A stretch of 58,700 nt of DNA, taken from the NCBI GenBank assembly GCA_024276605.1, contig JAJRWX010000052.1, positions 1 to 58,700 on the forward strand, in the 5' to 3' direction. The first letter of the stretch is position 1. Every line of letters starts with the position of its first letter. The DNA is from Planctomycetota bacterium. Its GTDB lineage: Bacteria > Planctomycetota > Phycisphaerae > UBA1845. Below are positions 19,507-27,919 of the stretch, piece after piece. The notes beneath the pieces are model-generated. The model was not told the origin of the DNA. It worked only from the letters and a program-made list of their open reading frames with translations, and ran no database searches. The position numbers were made by a program, and so were the translations under genes.

Positions 19507-20652
19507 ATGAAAAAATATAAAGCTATTGTTCTAGGTTGCGGTATGATCGGGCAAACAATTGCGCGAGACCTTGCCGGCGATGATGATTTTGAGGTGGCCG
19601 TAGCTGATATCAACCCATCCAATCTGCATCGTTTGGCAGACATACCTTCCATCACGACGCACGAGGTTAACCTGGGAGAAACCAAGGCGTTACAAGATGC
19701 GATCGAGCCAATGGATATCGTACTGGGTGCTATGCCGAGTGTGATCGGCTTTGCTTCGTTGCGAACCATTATCGAAGCAGGAAAACCCTTTTGCGATATT
19801 ACCTTTATGCCGGAAGATGCCATCGATTTGGATAGTCTAGCCAAAGAAAAGGGGGTAACAGCCGTGGTGGATTGCGGCGTTTCACCTGGGTTGTCGAATC
19901 TGTGCGTGGGTTATGCCTGTCATGAATTGGACCGCGTGGATAACGCGGTGATTTATGTGGGTGGGTTGCCTAAACAACCACGTCCCCCATTTTTCTATAC
20001 GGCTCCCTTCGCACCTTCGGATGTCATTGAGGAATACACGCGCCCCGCGAGGCTGGTAGAAAACGGGAAAATCGTCACGTATGAGGCGCTAACTGAACCG
20101 GAGTTAATCGATTTTCCGCAAGCGGGCCAACTGGAAGCTTTCAATACGGATGGGCTACGTAGTTTGCTCACGACGGTTAACATTCCACACATGAAAGAGA
20201 AGACGCTACGACATCCGGGGCATATAGACTTGATGCGCATTTTCCGGGAAACGGGTTTATTCAGCAAAGAATCAATAGACGTTGATGGTGGCTGTGTTCG
20301 TCCGCTCGATGTCACGTCCAAACTACTATTTCCGATGTGGAAGCGTCAAGAAGATGACATTGAGTTTACGGTGATGCGCGTCGTCGCTGAAGGGGAAAGG
20401 GGCGGCAAGCTTGTGCGTATGACGATGGACCTCTACGACGAAGATCAGCCCGGTCATGCTTCATCTATGGCACGGACAACCGCATTCCCTTGTGCGATTG
20501 TGGCACGCATGATCGCTCGTAAAGAGATAGCTACCGCTGGTGTACTCCCGTTGGAGTTGCTTGCCGGCGATCCGGGATTCTATGACTTGGTGGTTCAAGC
20601 ATTGAGCCGTCGCGGCGTTAATTTGACCTGTGAAATTACGGAAGTATCGTAG
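19507..20652 (+). CDS. saccharopine dehydrogenase / lysine 6-dehydrogenase-like oxidoreductase
   Basis: 381 aa. An N-terminal Rossmann fold carries the nucleotide-binding motif GCGMIG (residues 10-15), followed by ADINPSNLHRL, with the acidic Asp typical of NAD preference. The central region (CGVSPGLSN, GGLPKQPRPPF) and the C-terminal domain match the saccharopine dehydrogenase and lysine-6-dehydrogenase family. Family members oxidise or reduce amino acids at the epsilon or related position using NAD(P). Length fits stand-alone lysine-6-dehydrogenase-like enzymes. The exact substrate is uncertain. It may be cotranscribed with the transporter upstream. Confidence 0.8.
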   Translation: MKKYKAIVLGCGMIGQTIARDLAGDDDFEVAVADINPSNLHRLADIPSITTHEVNLGETKALQDAIEPMDIVLGAMPSVIGFASLRTIIEAGKPFCDITFMPEDAIDLDSLAKEKGVTAVVDCGVSPGLSNLCVGYACHELDRVDNAVIYVGGLPKQPRPPFFYTAPFAPSDVIEEYTRPARLVENGKIVTYEALTEPELIDFPQAGQLEAFNTDGLRSLLTTVNIPHMKEKTLRHPGHIDLMRIFRETGLFSKESIDVDGGCVRPLDVTSKLLFPMWKRQEDDIEFTVMRVVAEGERGGKLVRMTMDLYDEDQPGHASSMARTTAFPCAIVARMIARKEIATAGVLPLELLAGDPGFYDLVVQALSRRGVNLTCEITEVS

Positions 20653-20675
20653 AATAAAAGACTTACGCCTATATT

Positions 20676-20694
20676 TTATGGCGCTGTGCCATAA
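20676..20694 (+). other. small hairpin after oxidoreductase gene
   Basis: TTATGGC / GCCATAA arms with a 5-nt loop lie 23 bp after the stop codon. No T-run follows, so it is at best a weak terminator or an mRNA 3'-end stabiliser. Confidence 0.35.
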
Positions 20695-20722
20695 GTTTCG
20701 CAGTACAATTAGAAACTTTTTC

Positions 20723-20751
20723 TTGACGCATCTAGGCGAAGCGGTTATTGG
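20723..20751 (+). promoter_or_regulatory. candidate sigma-70 promoter for riboswitch operon
   Basis: TTGACG at 20723-20728 and TATTGG at 20746-20751 are 17 bases apart. The -35 is good and the -10 weak. The site lies about 50 bp upstream of the cobalamin riboswitch P1 stem, the expected place for its promoter. Confidence 0.3.
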
Positions 20752-20802
20752 TGATGTTTATGCAGTCGCACGGACTGCTGTCCTTTGACAAGTGTATATG
20801 TC

Positions 20803-21005
20803 GCGATTGACGGTTTCCATGTTAACGTGGAATAAAAGGGAAGGTGGTGAAAAGCCACCGTGGACCCGCCGCTGTGATCGGGGACGAACGCCGCAAAGAG
20901 CCATTGACGTATCTTGTTTTCAGGCCATTAAGCTTGAAAGCAATACCGTCGAGAAGGCGTGGTTAGTAGGATGATCCGTAAGCCAGAAGACCTGCCGACA
21001 ATCGC
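20803..21005 (+). ncRNA. cobalamin (adenosylcobalamin) riboswitch
   Basis: The conserved core elements appear in order: AAAGGGAA at about 20835, a GGTGGTGAAAAGCCACC hairpin, GGACCCGCCGCTGTGA, GGGGACGAACGCCGC, an AGCCATTG segment, and near the 3' end GATGATCCGTAAGCCAGAAG followed by ACCTGCC. These match the consensus of the B12 riboswitch. A closing P1 stem can be drawn from GCGATTG (20803-20809) with CAATCGC (20999-21005). An intrinsic terminator about 100 nt downstream suggests transcriptional control, with expression turned off when cobalamin is plentiful. It sits ahead of three genes for exported proteins. Confidence 0.92.
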
Positions 21006-21048
21006 AGTTTAATGATGTGGTACCTTCGTAGGATTGAGGTGCTGCGAT
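21001..21048 (+). promoter_or_regulatory. candidate alternative pairing (riboswitch expression platform)
   Basis: ATCGCAG at 21001-21007, which contains most of the 3' strand of the riboswitch P1 stem, is perfectly complementary to CTGCGAT at 21042-21048. The two pairings exclude each other, as expected for a switch element. How this connects to the terminator stem further down is not resolved by eye. Confidence 0.4.
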
Positions 21049-21105
21049 CGACGATCCATGGCGAAGTCGGTTTTATTTCGACTTATATTCTATGCGACAA
21101 ATTTG

Positions 21106-21147
21106 ATCCCGGCATCTTCAATTATGAAGGTGCCGGGATTTTTTTTC
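21106..21147 (+). terminator. intrinsic terminator of the B12 riboswitch leader
   Basis: A 15-bp stem (ATCCCGGCATCTTCA at 21106-21120 with its complement at 21125-21139, one G-U pair) has a 4-nt loop and is followed by a run of eight T. It lies between the riboswitch and the first structural gene, the usual place for a ligand-controlled terminator. Confidence 0.88.
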
Positions 21148-21196
21148 GGTCGATGATGGCTGCGAGGATCAGCGAGGCCGAGGAAGGATGCGTTTG

Positions 21197-22303
21197 ATGC
21201 GCATAGGTTATTGGTTTTCTACTCTTATGTTTTTGGGTTCTTTGGGTTCGGTAAAGGTATTGGCTGATGCTTTTGATCTTTATGCATTGGAAGGATCGAT
21301 TGCATTGCCTGCCGGTGCCGGTCCGTTCGATACGCTAGCTGATGGTCGTATCATGACGATCGTAGCTGCGGATATTTTTGTTGAAGATGTTGCCGGTGCG
21401 GGTACGTATAGCCTGTTGGGTGCTTTACCGAATGCAGATATAGCTGGGTTTGGTGCTAGTTTCTTACGTTTGTCACCAAACGGTAGGCAATTGGCTATCG
21501 GAAACAATGGTGGTGCTTCCGGCAGTGATTTTGAGGTGGGTATTTTCGAGGTGGCCACACTAACCGGTCGATGGTTACAGGCTAATTCATTCGATGCCGC
21601 TTGGCTCGATGAAGTGACTTTAGCCATATCTGCTGGTGGTTTTACGACTGGTATTGTGACGATGCTGGACACGACATCATCCGATATAGCCAATCCAATC
21701 AACCCTACAGTGATTTCAAATATCGGCGGTGCTTCCGGAGGGGTAGCGTTTGATGAGGTGGGAAACTTATACACGGGTAACGGGTTTGCAGCGGCAGGCC
21801 CTAGTGGCACGGGGGTAGTGAAGGCCTTTTCGATGTCGGATTGGTCCAACGCATTGAGTACGGCTACCCCGCTTGATTTTGAGGCGGACGGTATGGAAAT
21901 TGTAGACATTTTGTCTGCCAGTTCGCTTGGTTTCGATATGGAAGGAAATCTCCATGTGGCAGGTGGTGACTTTGATTTACCCGAAGTCGATTTTGTGGCA
22001 CTAGTAAGATCAAGCGTAGTGGTATCAGCGCTGGCAGGATTCGGTCCTGCTGACATTAACGACTCTTCCCAGGTCCGGCGGTTGGACCCGGACGTTGTAG
22101 ACAATTTCAACTTTTACTCCGCAGGCTATAGTGCGTCGCTTAGACGCCTTCACCTTCGCAGCTCCGGTTCAACAACGGTTTTTGCCTATGTCGATCCATC
22201 GCAGCCGATTCCCACCGTTTCGACGTGGGGACTTAGTGTCATGTTGTTGACTTTATTTACTGTGGCTACGTTGGTGATGAGAAAACGTGAAGTTGCGTGC
22301 TGA
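21197..22303 (+). CDS. B12-riboswitch-controlled beta-propeller protein with IPTL-CTERM anchor
   Basis: About 368 aa. The ATG at 21197 is chosen because AGGAAGG lies nine bases upstream; the in-frame ATG at 21188 directly abuts that RBS. The N-terminal signal peptide ends VLADA. The body is rich in short strands (SFLRLSPNGRQLAIGNN, GVAFDEVGNLYTGNGF, GFDMEGNLHVAGGD) that resemble a beta-propeller. The C-terminus is an IPTL-CTERM-type sorting signal: IPTVSTWGLS, a hydrophobic helix, then RKRE. Such tails are processed by exosortase-like enzymes (established knowledge); none is in the window. As the first gene behind the B12 riboswitch, it is a candidate cobalamin-binding or scavenging surface protein, by functional analogy to the Bacteroides propeller protein BtuG. 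That role is inference. Confidence 0.75.
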   Translation: MRIGYWFSTLMFLGSLGSVKVLADAFDLYALEGSIALPAGAGPFDTLADGRIMTIVAADIFVEDVAGAGTYSLLGALPNADIAGFGASFLRLSPNGRQLAIGNNGGASGSDFEVGIFEVATLTGRWLQANSFDAAWLDEVTLAISAGGFTTGIVTMLDTTSSDIANPINPTVISNIGGASGGVAFDEVGNLYTGNGFAAAGPSGTGVVKAFSMSDWSNALSTATPLDFEADGMEIVDILSASSLGFDMEGNLHVAGGDFDLPEVDFVALVRSSVVVSALAGFGPADINDSSQVRRLDPDVVDNFNFYSAGYSASLRRLHLRSSGSTTVFAYVDPSQPIPTVSTWGLSVMLLTLFTVATLVMRKREVAC

Positions 22304-22365
22304 TCGTTGGTATGAGGTTAGGTCATGCTCAGCAAAGGTATTAAAGTGACGTCAGATTGTTTGTT

Positions 22366-23508
22366 ATGAATATGTACATCATGTGGACAGTCGTTGCTTT
22401 GGTTCAAGTGCTTTCCGGAGAGGAGCCTTTTGCTGTGCGTGTGATCGACTATTCACCTGCACCGGGGCAGTTTGTCAATGAGTTGTCGGACGACGGATTT
22501 GTAATCAATGATCGTTTGGCTGCGCTTGGTGCCCCTGTTGGCGGTGGGACGTTCGATGGTGCGGTGGATGTCGTCACGCTCGGCGGATTTGGCGGATCGA
22601 TTACGTTGGCTTTCGACCACATGGTGGAGGATCATCCGCTGAATCCGTTTGGCATGGATGCGATTGTGTTTGGTAATGCATGGTGGGTTGTTGGGGATAT
22701 CAACCGACATTGGGCAGAGTGCGGTACGATAGAAATTTCCCTCGACGTTAACCAAAACGACGTGGCTGACGATCCCTGGTACCTGATACCCGGGTCGCAT
22801 ATAGATCAACCGACTTCGCAGTTCATGGGGCAAACATGGGACAGTGATACGTTAGATACAACATATCCGCCCGATGATGCGTCATGGATACCGCCGGATT
22901 TTTTTGTTTCCGGTGCATCGTGGGTGACGACTTTTGCCCATGTCTTGCCGGTGGATGTTTTCGGCAATCCATCCGTTGTGAACCCCTTGTTTGGGACGGG
23001 CCGAGAAGGGATTTTTGGATATGCTGATTATATGCCGACCCTATTTCTCGGCGACTTGGATGGTGATGATTTTGTGGATGACTTCACCGTGACCCCCGAG
23101 GCGTTCTACACCGTACCGGACAATCCATTTTTTACTGGTATCTCGTTGGGGTCAGGAGGTGGTGATGCTTTTGATATTTCGTGGGCGGTTCATCTTGACA
23201 GTGGTTTGCCAGCTGAGCTTCCTGGATTTCATTTCATTCGTATTACGACCGCGGTTAATGCCGTGCTTGGTCCGTTTGGAGAAAAATCAGTTGAAATTGA
23301 TGCGGTTTCTGATGTGTTGCCGGATGTAACAGGTGATGCAGATGGAGATGTGGATATCGATTTGCATGACATTTCTTATGTGCTGACGTGTACGTCCCGT
23401 ATAGAATTCAACAGTTCGTCTTGTGCGCCGGTAGAACAAAACTTGATAAGCATTGAAGACGCGATAGATGTGATTGACGTGATGAGCAGAATAACAGGGC
23501 CTCGATGA
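22366..23508 (+). CDS. exported protein of a B12-locus-associated surface family, dockerin-like tail
   Basis: 380 aa from the ATG at 22366 (a TTG at 22357 is also in frame). A short signal peptide ends near QVLSGEE. The main domain (about residues 20-310) contains blocks such as GGFGGSITLAFDH, NPFGMDAIVFGNA, HWAECGTIEISLDVN and DDPWYLIPGSH. I recognise these from a family of bacterial cell-surface proteins usually annotated only as such. The tail carries an Asp-rich calcium-type loop (DADGDVDIDLHDI) and a second degenerate repeat. It is the second gene after the riboswitch and overlaps the third by four bases. A role in corrinoid capture is suggested only by context. Confidence 0.7.
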   Translation: MNMYIMWTVVALVQVLSGEEPFAVRVIDYSPAPGQFVNELSDDGFVINDRLAALGAPVGGGTFDGAVDVVTLGGFGGSITLAFDHMVEDHPLNPFGMDAIVFGNAWWVVGDINRHWAECGTIEISLDVNQNDVADDPWYLIPGSHIDQPTSQFMGQTWDSDTLDTTYPPDDASWIPPDFFVSGASWVTTFAHVLPVDVFGNPSVVNPLFGTGREGIFGYADYMPTLFLGDLDGDDFVDDFTVTPEAFYTVPDNPFFTGISLGSGGGDAFDISWAVHLDSGLPAELPGFHFIRITTAVNAVLGPFGEKSVEIDAVSDVLPDVTGDADGDVDIDLHDISYVLTCTSRIEFNSSSCAPVEQNLISIEDAIDVIDVMSRITGPR

Positions 23509-24320
23509 TGCTAAGCTGTTCAACTTCGACACGACATCGTCAACATGCTTTTACACTACTTGAAATTCTTGTCGTGATTGGCGTGGTGTCAGCGTTGACA
23601 GCCTTGATGGTTCCTGCACTATCAAAAGCCCGAGAGCAGGCAAATGCCGTTGTGTGTCGATCCAATCTCAATCAAATCATGTTGGCGAATCGGTATTACG
23701 CCGAAGCGAATAACAGTAGATATTGCCCGGGTGCGTCGGATTTTCGGCGTAATCTGAATCGTTGGCACGGCTCGCGTCAGCGCCGGGGTATGTCATTCGA
23801 CTCGTCCGTGGGACCGTTAGCCCAGTACTTAGGCGATACCCAAGGCATAAGAACCTGTCCCAGTTTTCCCGCGGAGCAAATCGCGCAGGAGAGTGGAGGG
23901 TTCGAGCAGGGTAATGGCGGATACGGTTATAACAATGCTTACATCGGTGTCATGGGAGGTAAACAGGCTAGTGGTGCATTTACCATCAAGACGGATCGGT
24001 CCGGTGTGGTTGTAGATTGGGTCGCTAAGCCGGCCAAGACGATCATGTTCACGGATGCAGCCTTTGCCTCCAGGGCACTCATTGAATATAGCTTTACCGA
24101 GCCTAGGTTTCATCCTCGTTATCTGACGTATCGCGCGGACCCTTCCATCCATTTTCGCCACGCGGAAAAAACAGCCAACATTGGCTGGGTGGATGGCCAT
24201 GTGGATACGCAGCGGTTGACATACAGTCATGCTAGTGGGTATTACCCTCTTAATCCCGCTTCCGTCGATATAGGGTGGTTCGGTAAAGCGGATGACAATT
24301 CGGTGTTTGACTTATATTAG
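23505..24320 (+). CDS. type II secretion pseudopilin-like protein (H-X9-DG type)
   Basis: 271 aa. Near the N-terminus is the prepilin cleavage and methylation signature FTLLEILVV followed by a hydrophobic helix (about residues 17-40). A region ending in an H...DG element follows (HAEKTANIGWVDGHV, about residues 220-234), the processing-associated motif common in planctomycete pseudopilin-like proteins (DUF1559 relatives). The start ATG overlaps the stop of the upstream gene (ATGATG/TGA), so it belongs to the riboswitch operon and is probably B12-regulated. It may assemble in a type II secretion-like pseudopilus; a specific link to B12 uptake is not established. Confidence 0.8.
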   Translation: MMLSCSTSTRHRQHAFTLLEILVVIGVVSALTALMVPALSKAREQANAVVCRSNLNQIMLANRYYAEANNSRYCPGASDFRRNLNRWHGSRQRRGMSFDSSVGPLAQYLGDTQGIRTCPSFPAEQIAQESGGFEQGNGGYGYNNAYIGVMGGKQASGAFTIKTDRSGVVVDWVAKPAKTIMFTDAAFASRALIEYSFTEPRFHPRYLTYRADPSIHFRHAEKTANIGWVDGHVDTQRLTYSHASGYYPLNPASVDIGWFGKADDNSVFDLY

Positions 24321-24527
24321 CACAATTTCCGATAACCGCATCGGAGTATTCTCATTTCAAGTGAAGCGTTGAATCGTTCACCAGCGCCGAAATTCATGTA
24401 CTCACGATCCCTTTCACTGAGTGTGGTTTGCATAGACAAGGAGTTTGCGATTTTATGTCGACTCGTCATAATGGGGATTATGCTATGGTATGGTTGTAGG
24501 GTGCATGGGGCAATGCTAGTGGTGCAG

Positions 24528-24541
24528 CCCCCCCCCCCCCC
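24528..24541 (+). repeat. homopolymeric C14 tract
   Basis: Fourteen consecutive C residues end 21 bases before the ATG of the lipoprotein gene. Tracts this long are prone to slipped-strand length change and could alter promoter spacing or the leader. They are also prone to sequencing error. Confidence 0.9.
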
Positions 24542-24562
24542 GAAGATATGTAGTGAGGCAAC

Positions 24563-25279
24563 ATGTGTAAGAGAAGTATTACTTGCGTGATAGTGGCGTT
24601 GTTGGGCTTGAACTATGTGGCATGTAAGCCGTCGCCCGAAACGACTGATCAGCAAAGCTCAACATCAGCGTCTACACCGTCGACTACGGTTGCAACGCCA
24701 ACAACTCAAAACGATCCCGCGTCGTCTGAAGTGTGGTTAAACGCCTGGCACCGGGCAACGCCAACCATACGCGATAGTATGGCAGAAAAGATCGTGTCTG
24801 AGGGGAGTTTATTGGGTAAAACCGAGGACGAAGTCGTGGCATTGCTTGGTAAACCCGATTTTCGGTCTGAAAGACTAGTTTATAGTTTTGTCGTTAGTGA
24901 AAGTGGTGAAAATACCCCTGCGCCATCGCTCACATTGAATCTGGATTGTGATGGACAAGTGGTCACAGCTGGACCGACATCTTTCCCGAGTGATATCACT
25001 CCTGATCCTTTTGATGAGCAGCGATGGCAAAATGGCACCGATCACGATCGTTTTCTTATGACGCCGGCTTTGGCAAAGAGCCATCGATTAAAAGGTATGT
25101 CGCGTGATGCAGCGATTCGACTTCTCGGCGAACCGACACAACGAACATTGCCAAGGATTGCATACTACAGTCGACGCCGAATAGAAGGCAAGCCTGTACC
25201 TACCGGACCAAATCGTAAGTTACTCATCATTTTTAATGAGTCGTTTCAGGTAAATAAAGTGGTCTATACGAAAAAGTAA
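24563..25279 (+). CDS. lipoprotein with two BamE/SmpA-like repeats
   Basis: 238 aa. A lipoprotein signal peptide has its lipobox at YVAC (about residue 21). A Thr/Ser/Pro-rich linker follows (about 25-55). Two copies of the short BamE/OmlA-type helix motif are visible: LLGKTEDEVVALLGKPDF at about 83-100 and LKGMSRDAAIRLLGEPTQ at about 176-193, each followed by strand segments. It is probably anchored in a membrane facing the periplasm. BamE relatives help outer-membrane protein assembly, but two-repeat forms have no assigned role. RBS GTGAGG precedes the ATG. The poly-C tract just upstream may affect expression. Confidence 0.7.
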   Translation: MCKRSITCVIVALLGLNYVACKPSPETTDQQSSTSASTPSTTVATPTTQNDPASSEVWLNAWHRATPTIRDSMAEKIVSEGSLLGKTEDEVVALLGKPDFRSERLVYSFVVSESGENTPAPSLTLNLDCDGQVVTAGPTSFPSDITPDPFDEQRWQNGTDHDRFLMTPALAKSHRLKGMSRDAAIRLLGEPTQRTLPRIAYYSRRRIEGKPVPTGPNRKLLIIFNESFQVNKVVYTKK

Positions 25280-25293
25280 AATGAACACGATAT

Positions 25294-25316
25294 ATGAGCC
25301 TTGTGTCCAGGCTCAT
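25294..25316. terminator. hairpin between convergent genes
   Basis: ATGAGCC / GGCTCAT stem with a 9-nt loop, placed between two converging genes. No clear T-run is present on either side, so terminator function is a positional inference. Confidence 0.45.
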
Positions 25317-25339
25317 GTTGGTTTGAGTTCAGATGCTTC

Positions 25340-26743
25340 TCATGGCGTTGTTCGTATGGTAGGTATAGCCAATCCGTAACGTTTCATTTTCTTGTATAAC
25401 GTGGTTCGATTTATTTCGAGTTGCTCGGCTGTGACTTGACGATTCCATCCGTTGGCACGAAGTGCAGTTTCAAGAATTCGTTTTTCAGGAACTTCCAGTG
25501 CTTGCTTTAGGGGCATCGGTGAATAGGCACCTGCGGTGTGATCCGTATCTTGTGAGGATAGTATTTTTTCAGGTAGATGTTCAATGCGTAACTGCGAGCC
25601 TTGGCAAAGAACAACCGCACGAGCGATAACATTTTCAAGCTCTCGCACGTTTCCCGGCCAACTGTAACGCTGCAGTGCTTGCATCACTTCGTCATCTATG
25701 CCTGTTATACGGCGATTCATTTCAGCTGCACTGCCTATAAGAAATTGATCTGCGAGTAGGGGGATGTCAATGATTCGATCACATAGTTTCGGTATATCGA
25801 TAGATACCACGTTAATGCGGTAATAGAGGTCTTGACGAAATCGCTTGGCTTCAACCTCGTGTTCCAGATCAACGTTACTGGCGACAATCAACCTGACATC
25901 CACCGTTTCCGTTTTGTTACTGCCAACCGGTTCAAACTGATGTGATTGCAGTACGCGTAACAGTTTCACTTGTAACGCCGGAGATGCTGATGATATTTCG
26001 TCGAGAAATAGTGTGCCACCGTCTGCCACTTTGAACTTCCCAGGTTTGTTGGAAACCGCCCCGGTGAACGCGCCACGCACATGACCAAACAATTCACTTT
26101 CGAGCAGTGTGTCCGGCAACGCCCCACAGCTTACTTCAATGAACGGTTTATCTCGTCGAGCACTTTGTTGGTGAATCACACCGGCTATAAGTGACTTTCC
26201 TGTTCCCGATGGTCCTTGCACAAGTATGCTAACTTTCGAGTCGGCCACGGTTTCCACGAGATCAAATATACGGAGCATCCTGTGATCGTGACCTATGACA
26301 GCATCCAATCCATACCGTTGGTCGAGCCGTTGTTTCAGTTGTTGATTTTCGGCGACAATGGAGTGTTGCGCCACAGCCCGTTTGACGCACAGTGTCAATT
26401 CGTCGTCGTGGATGGGCTTTGTAAGATAGTCGTGGGCGCCTAGTTTGATGGCTTCGACCGCGCTTTCGATCGTACCATATCCTGTCATCATAATGACACC
26501 GATATTCGGGCATTTTTTCTTTAGGGTGGCCAATAGCTCAAACCCGTTGCCACCGGGCAAATTGATGTCACTAAGGACAATATCGATGGACTTGGACTCC
26601 AGTATGTTCATCGCTGTGGAAAAAGAGTGGGCCGATTCAACAACGTAACCTTCCAGAGATAGAAATTCCACCAGTGAATCGAGTATGATCTGATCGTCAT
26701 CGACAACCAGTATGTTGATAAGTGCGGGCGGCTGTTGTTTCAT
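25340..26743 (-). CDS. NtrC-family sigma-54-dependent response regulator
   Basis: 467 aa from the ATG at 26743 (AGGAA upstream); an in-frame codon at 26797 would add 18 residues. It has a receiver domain with acidic pocket DDD at 15-17 and phospho-acceptor Asp59 (VLSDINLPGG). An AAA+ domain follows with Walker A GPSGTGKS (177-184), the sigma-54-contacting GAFTGA (224-229) and Walker B TLFLDEI. A Fis-type helix-turn-helix lies at the C-terminus (RQVTAEQLEINRTTLYKKMK). It activates transcription from sigma-54 promoters on phosphorylation. The histidine kinase gene 69 bp upstream on the same strand is its likely partner. Target genes are unknown. Confidence 0.93.
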   Translation of the reverse strand: MKQQPPALINILVVDDDQIILDSLVEFLSLEGYVVESAHSFSTAMNILESKSIDIVLSDINLPGGNGFELLATLKKKCPNIGVIMMTGYGTIESAVEAIKLGAHDYLTKPIHDDELTLCVKRAVAQHSIVAENQQLKQRLDQRYGLDAVIGHDHRMLRIFDLVETVADSKVSILVQGPSGTGKSLIAGVIHQQSARRDKPFIEVSCGALPDTLLESELFGHVRGAFTGAVSNKPGKFKVADGGTLFLDEISSASPALQVKLLRVLQSHQFEPVGSNKTETVDVRLIVASNVDLEHEVEAKRFRQDLYYRINVVSIDIPKLCDRIIDIPLLADQFLIGSAAEMNRRITGIDDEVMQALQRYSWPGNVRELENVIARAVVLCQGSQLRIEHLPEKILSSQDTDHTAGAYSPMPLKQALEVPEKRILETALRANGWNRQVTAEQLEINRTTLYKKMKRYGLAIPTIRTTP

Positions 26744-26812
26744 AGTAACCGTTCCTACTTTTTGCGTGTTGGCTCGATGGTGGACATCCTGAATCACTTT
26801 TTAAGTATGCCG

Positions 26813-27919
26813 TTACGTCTCGCAATTCATCACGGGGATCTTGGTTGTAAAGATCGCCCCTTGCGGATGGTTCGATTCTGCGGTGATAGATCCATTCATG
26901 TCTTCGATAAAATCTTTACAAATAGAAAGGCCCAATCCAGTACCTTTCCCCGGCGCTTTGGTAGTGACGAACGGCTGAAAAATATCTTGCCCATCCTGCG
27001 GCAATCCCATGCCTGTATCCGCTATACAAATGACAACGTGGTCTTCGGTGATGCCGGTGGTTACCGTCAACTGCCCGCCATCGGGCATGGCATCCACCGC
27101 GTTTTTAATCAAGTTGCAACACACCTGGTATAGTCTGCTACCGCGCACATAGGGCATGTTCTCGTGATGTAAATCTAGGGAAATGTTCAATCGAGTCGTG
27201 TCTACGCCTTCGGTGACGGATTTTAGCGCTTGCTCAACGATTTCGTTGATGTCACTCTCATCAAAGTCTTTCCCCGCTGATCGCGAATATTCGAGTAGAT
27301 CAGAAATAATATGGACCATACGTTTGATGCCCGTACGCGATTCTTGCAGATACATGGAAAGTCGTTTGTCTGTGTTAGCATCAGCTAAACGCAACGCCAG
27401 ATTTGTGTATCGAAGAATACCGTCCAGTGGATTGTTGAGTTCGTGCGCAACGTGCGATGTTAATTTTCCAAGTGAAGCTAACCTTCGCATAAGATCTTGC
27501 TGGTCCGTGGGATTGTCATCGCGGGTTTGTCTTTCCCATATGACGATAACGGATTCCGTTGCTTCCCCGTTAGGATGACGGAGGAGTTTGCACTTTGCTT
27601 TGAAGATTGTTGGGGGCGGTTGATCGTTGTGGGGTGATGTGCAGTCCACCGGCTGCGCTATAGATGATTCGAGGACAGCTTGGAGGATGGATTTCCACGT
27701 GGTTGCCGGGTCTAACGGGCAAAGATAATCGCCAAGATTATGCGCATGGCATATATGTGGAATATCTTTTCGTGCACGGGCATTGGTCAGCATGATATTG
27801 GCGTTGCGATCCAGCACGATAATGCCGACATCAAGCGAATCAAGAGCCATATCTACCATCCGATGATCGTTGATGGCTTCAACCGCAGTGGGTTTGAATG
27901 TGTGAATATCTGTGTTCAT
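26813..27919 (-). CDS. cytoplasmic PAS-type sensor histidine kinase
   Basis: 368 aa with no membrane segment. It has an N-terminal PAS-like region (about 20-130, with LDSLDVGIIVLDRNANIMLTN) and a dimerisation/phosphoacceptor domain with His159 in SHVAHELNNPLDGI. A HATPase_c domain follows with N-box NLIKNAVDAM, G1 box ADTGMGLP and G2 box GKGTGLGLSI. This is the NtrB-like arrangement. It is the first gene of a two-gene unit with the NtrC-like regulator. The signal it senses is probably internal, since there is no periplasmic domain. Cysteines and histidines at about 55-67 (HICHAH, YLC) inside the PAS region could hint at a bound cofactor or metal, which is speculative. Confidence 0.9.
   Translation of the reverse strand: MNTDIHTFKPTAVEAINDHRMVDMALDSLDVGIIVLDRNANIMLTNARARKDIPHICHAHNLGDYLCPLDPATTWKSILQAVLESSIAQPVDCTSPHNDQPPPTIFKAKCKLLRHPNGEATESVIVIWERQTRDDNPTDQQDLMRRLASLGKLTSHVAHELNNPLDGILRYTNLALRLADANTDKRLSMYLQESRTGIKRMVHIISDLLEYSRSAGKDFDESDINEIVEQALKSVTEGVDTTRLNISLDLHHENMPYVRGSRLYQVCCNLIKNAVDAMPDGGQLTVTTGITEDHVVICIADTGMGLPQDGQDIFQPFVTTKAPGKGTGLGLSICKDFIEDMNGSITAESNHPQGAIFTTKIPVMNCET

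Noticed and set aside
20792-20974. A 60-codon frame inside the B12 riboswitch.
   Set aside because: Fully explained by the conserved RNA sequence.
24369-24590. A 73-codon frame that reads the C14 tract as a Pro run.
   Set aside because: No RBS or protein features, and it overlaps the start of the better supported lipoprotein. Mentioned only because slippage in the tract could change the frame.
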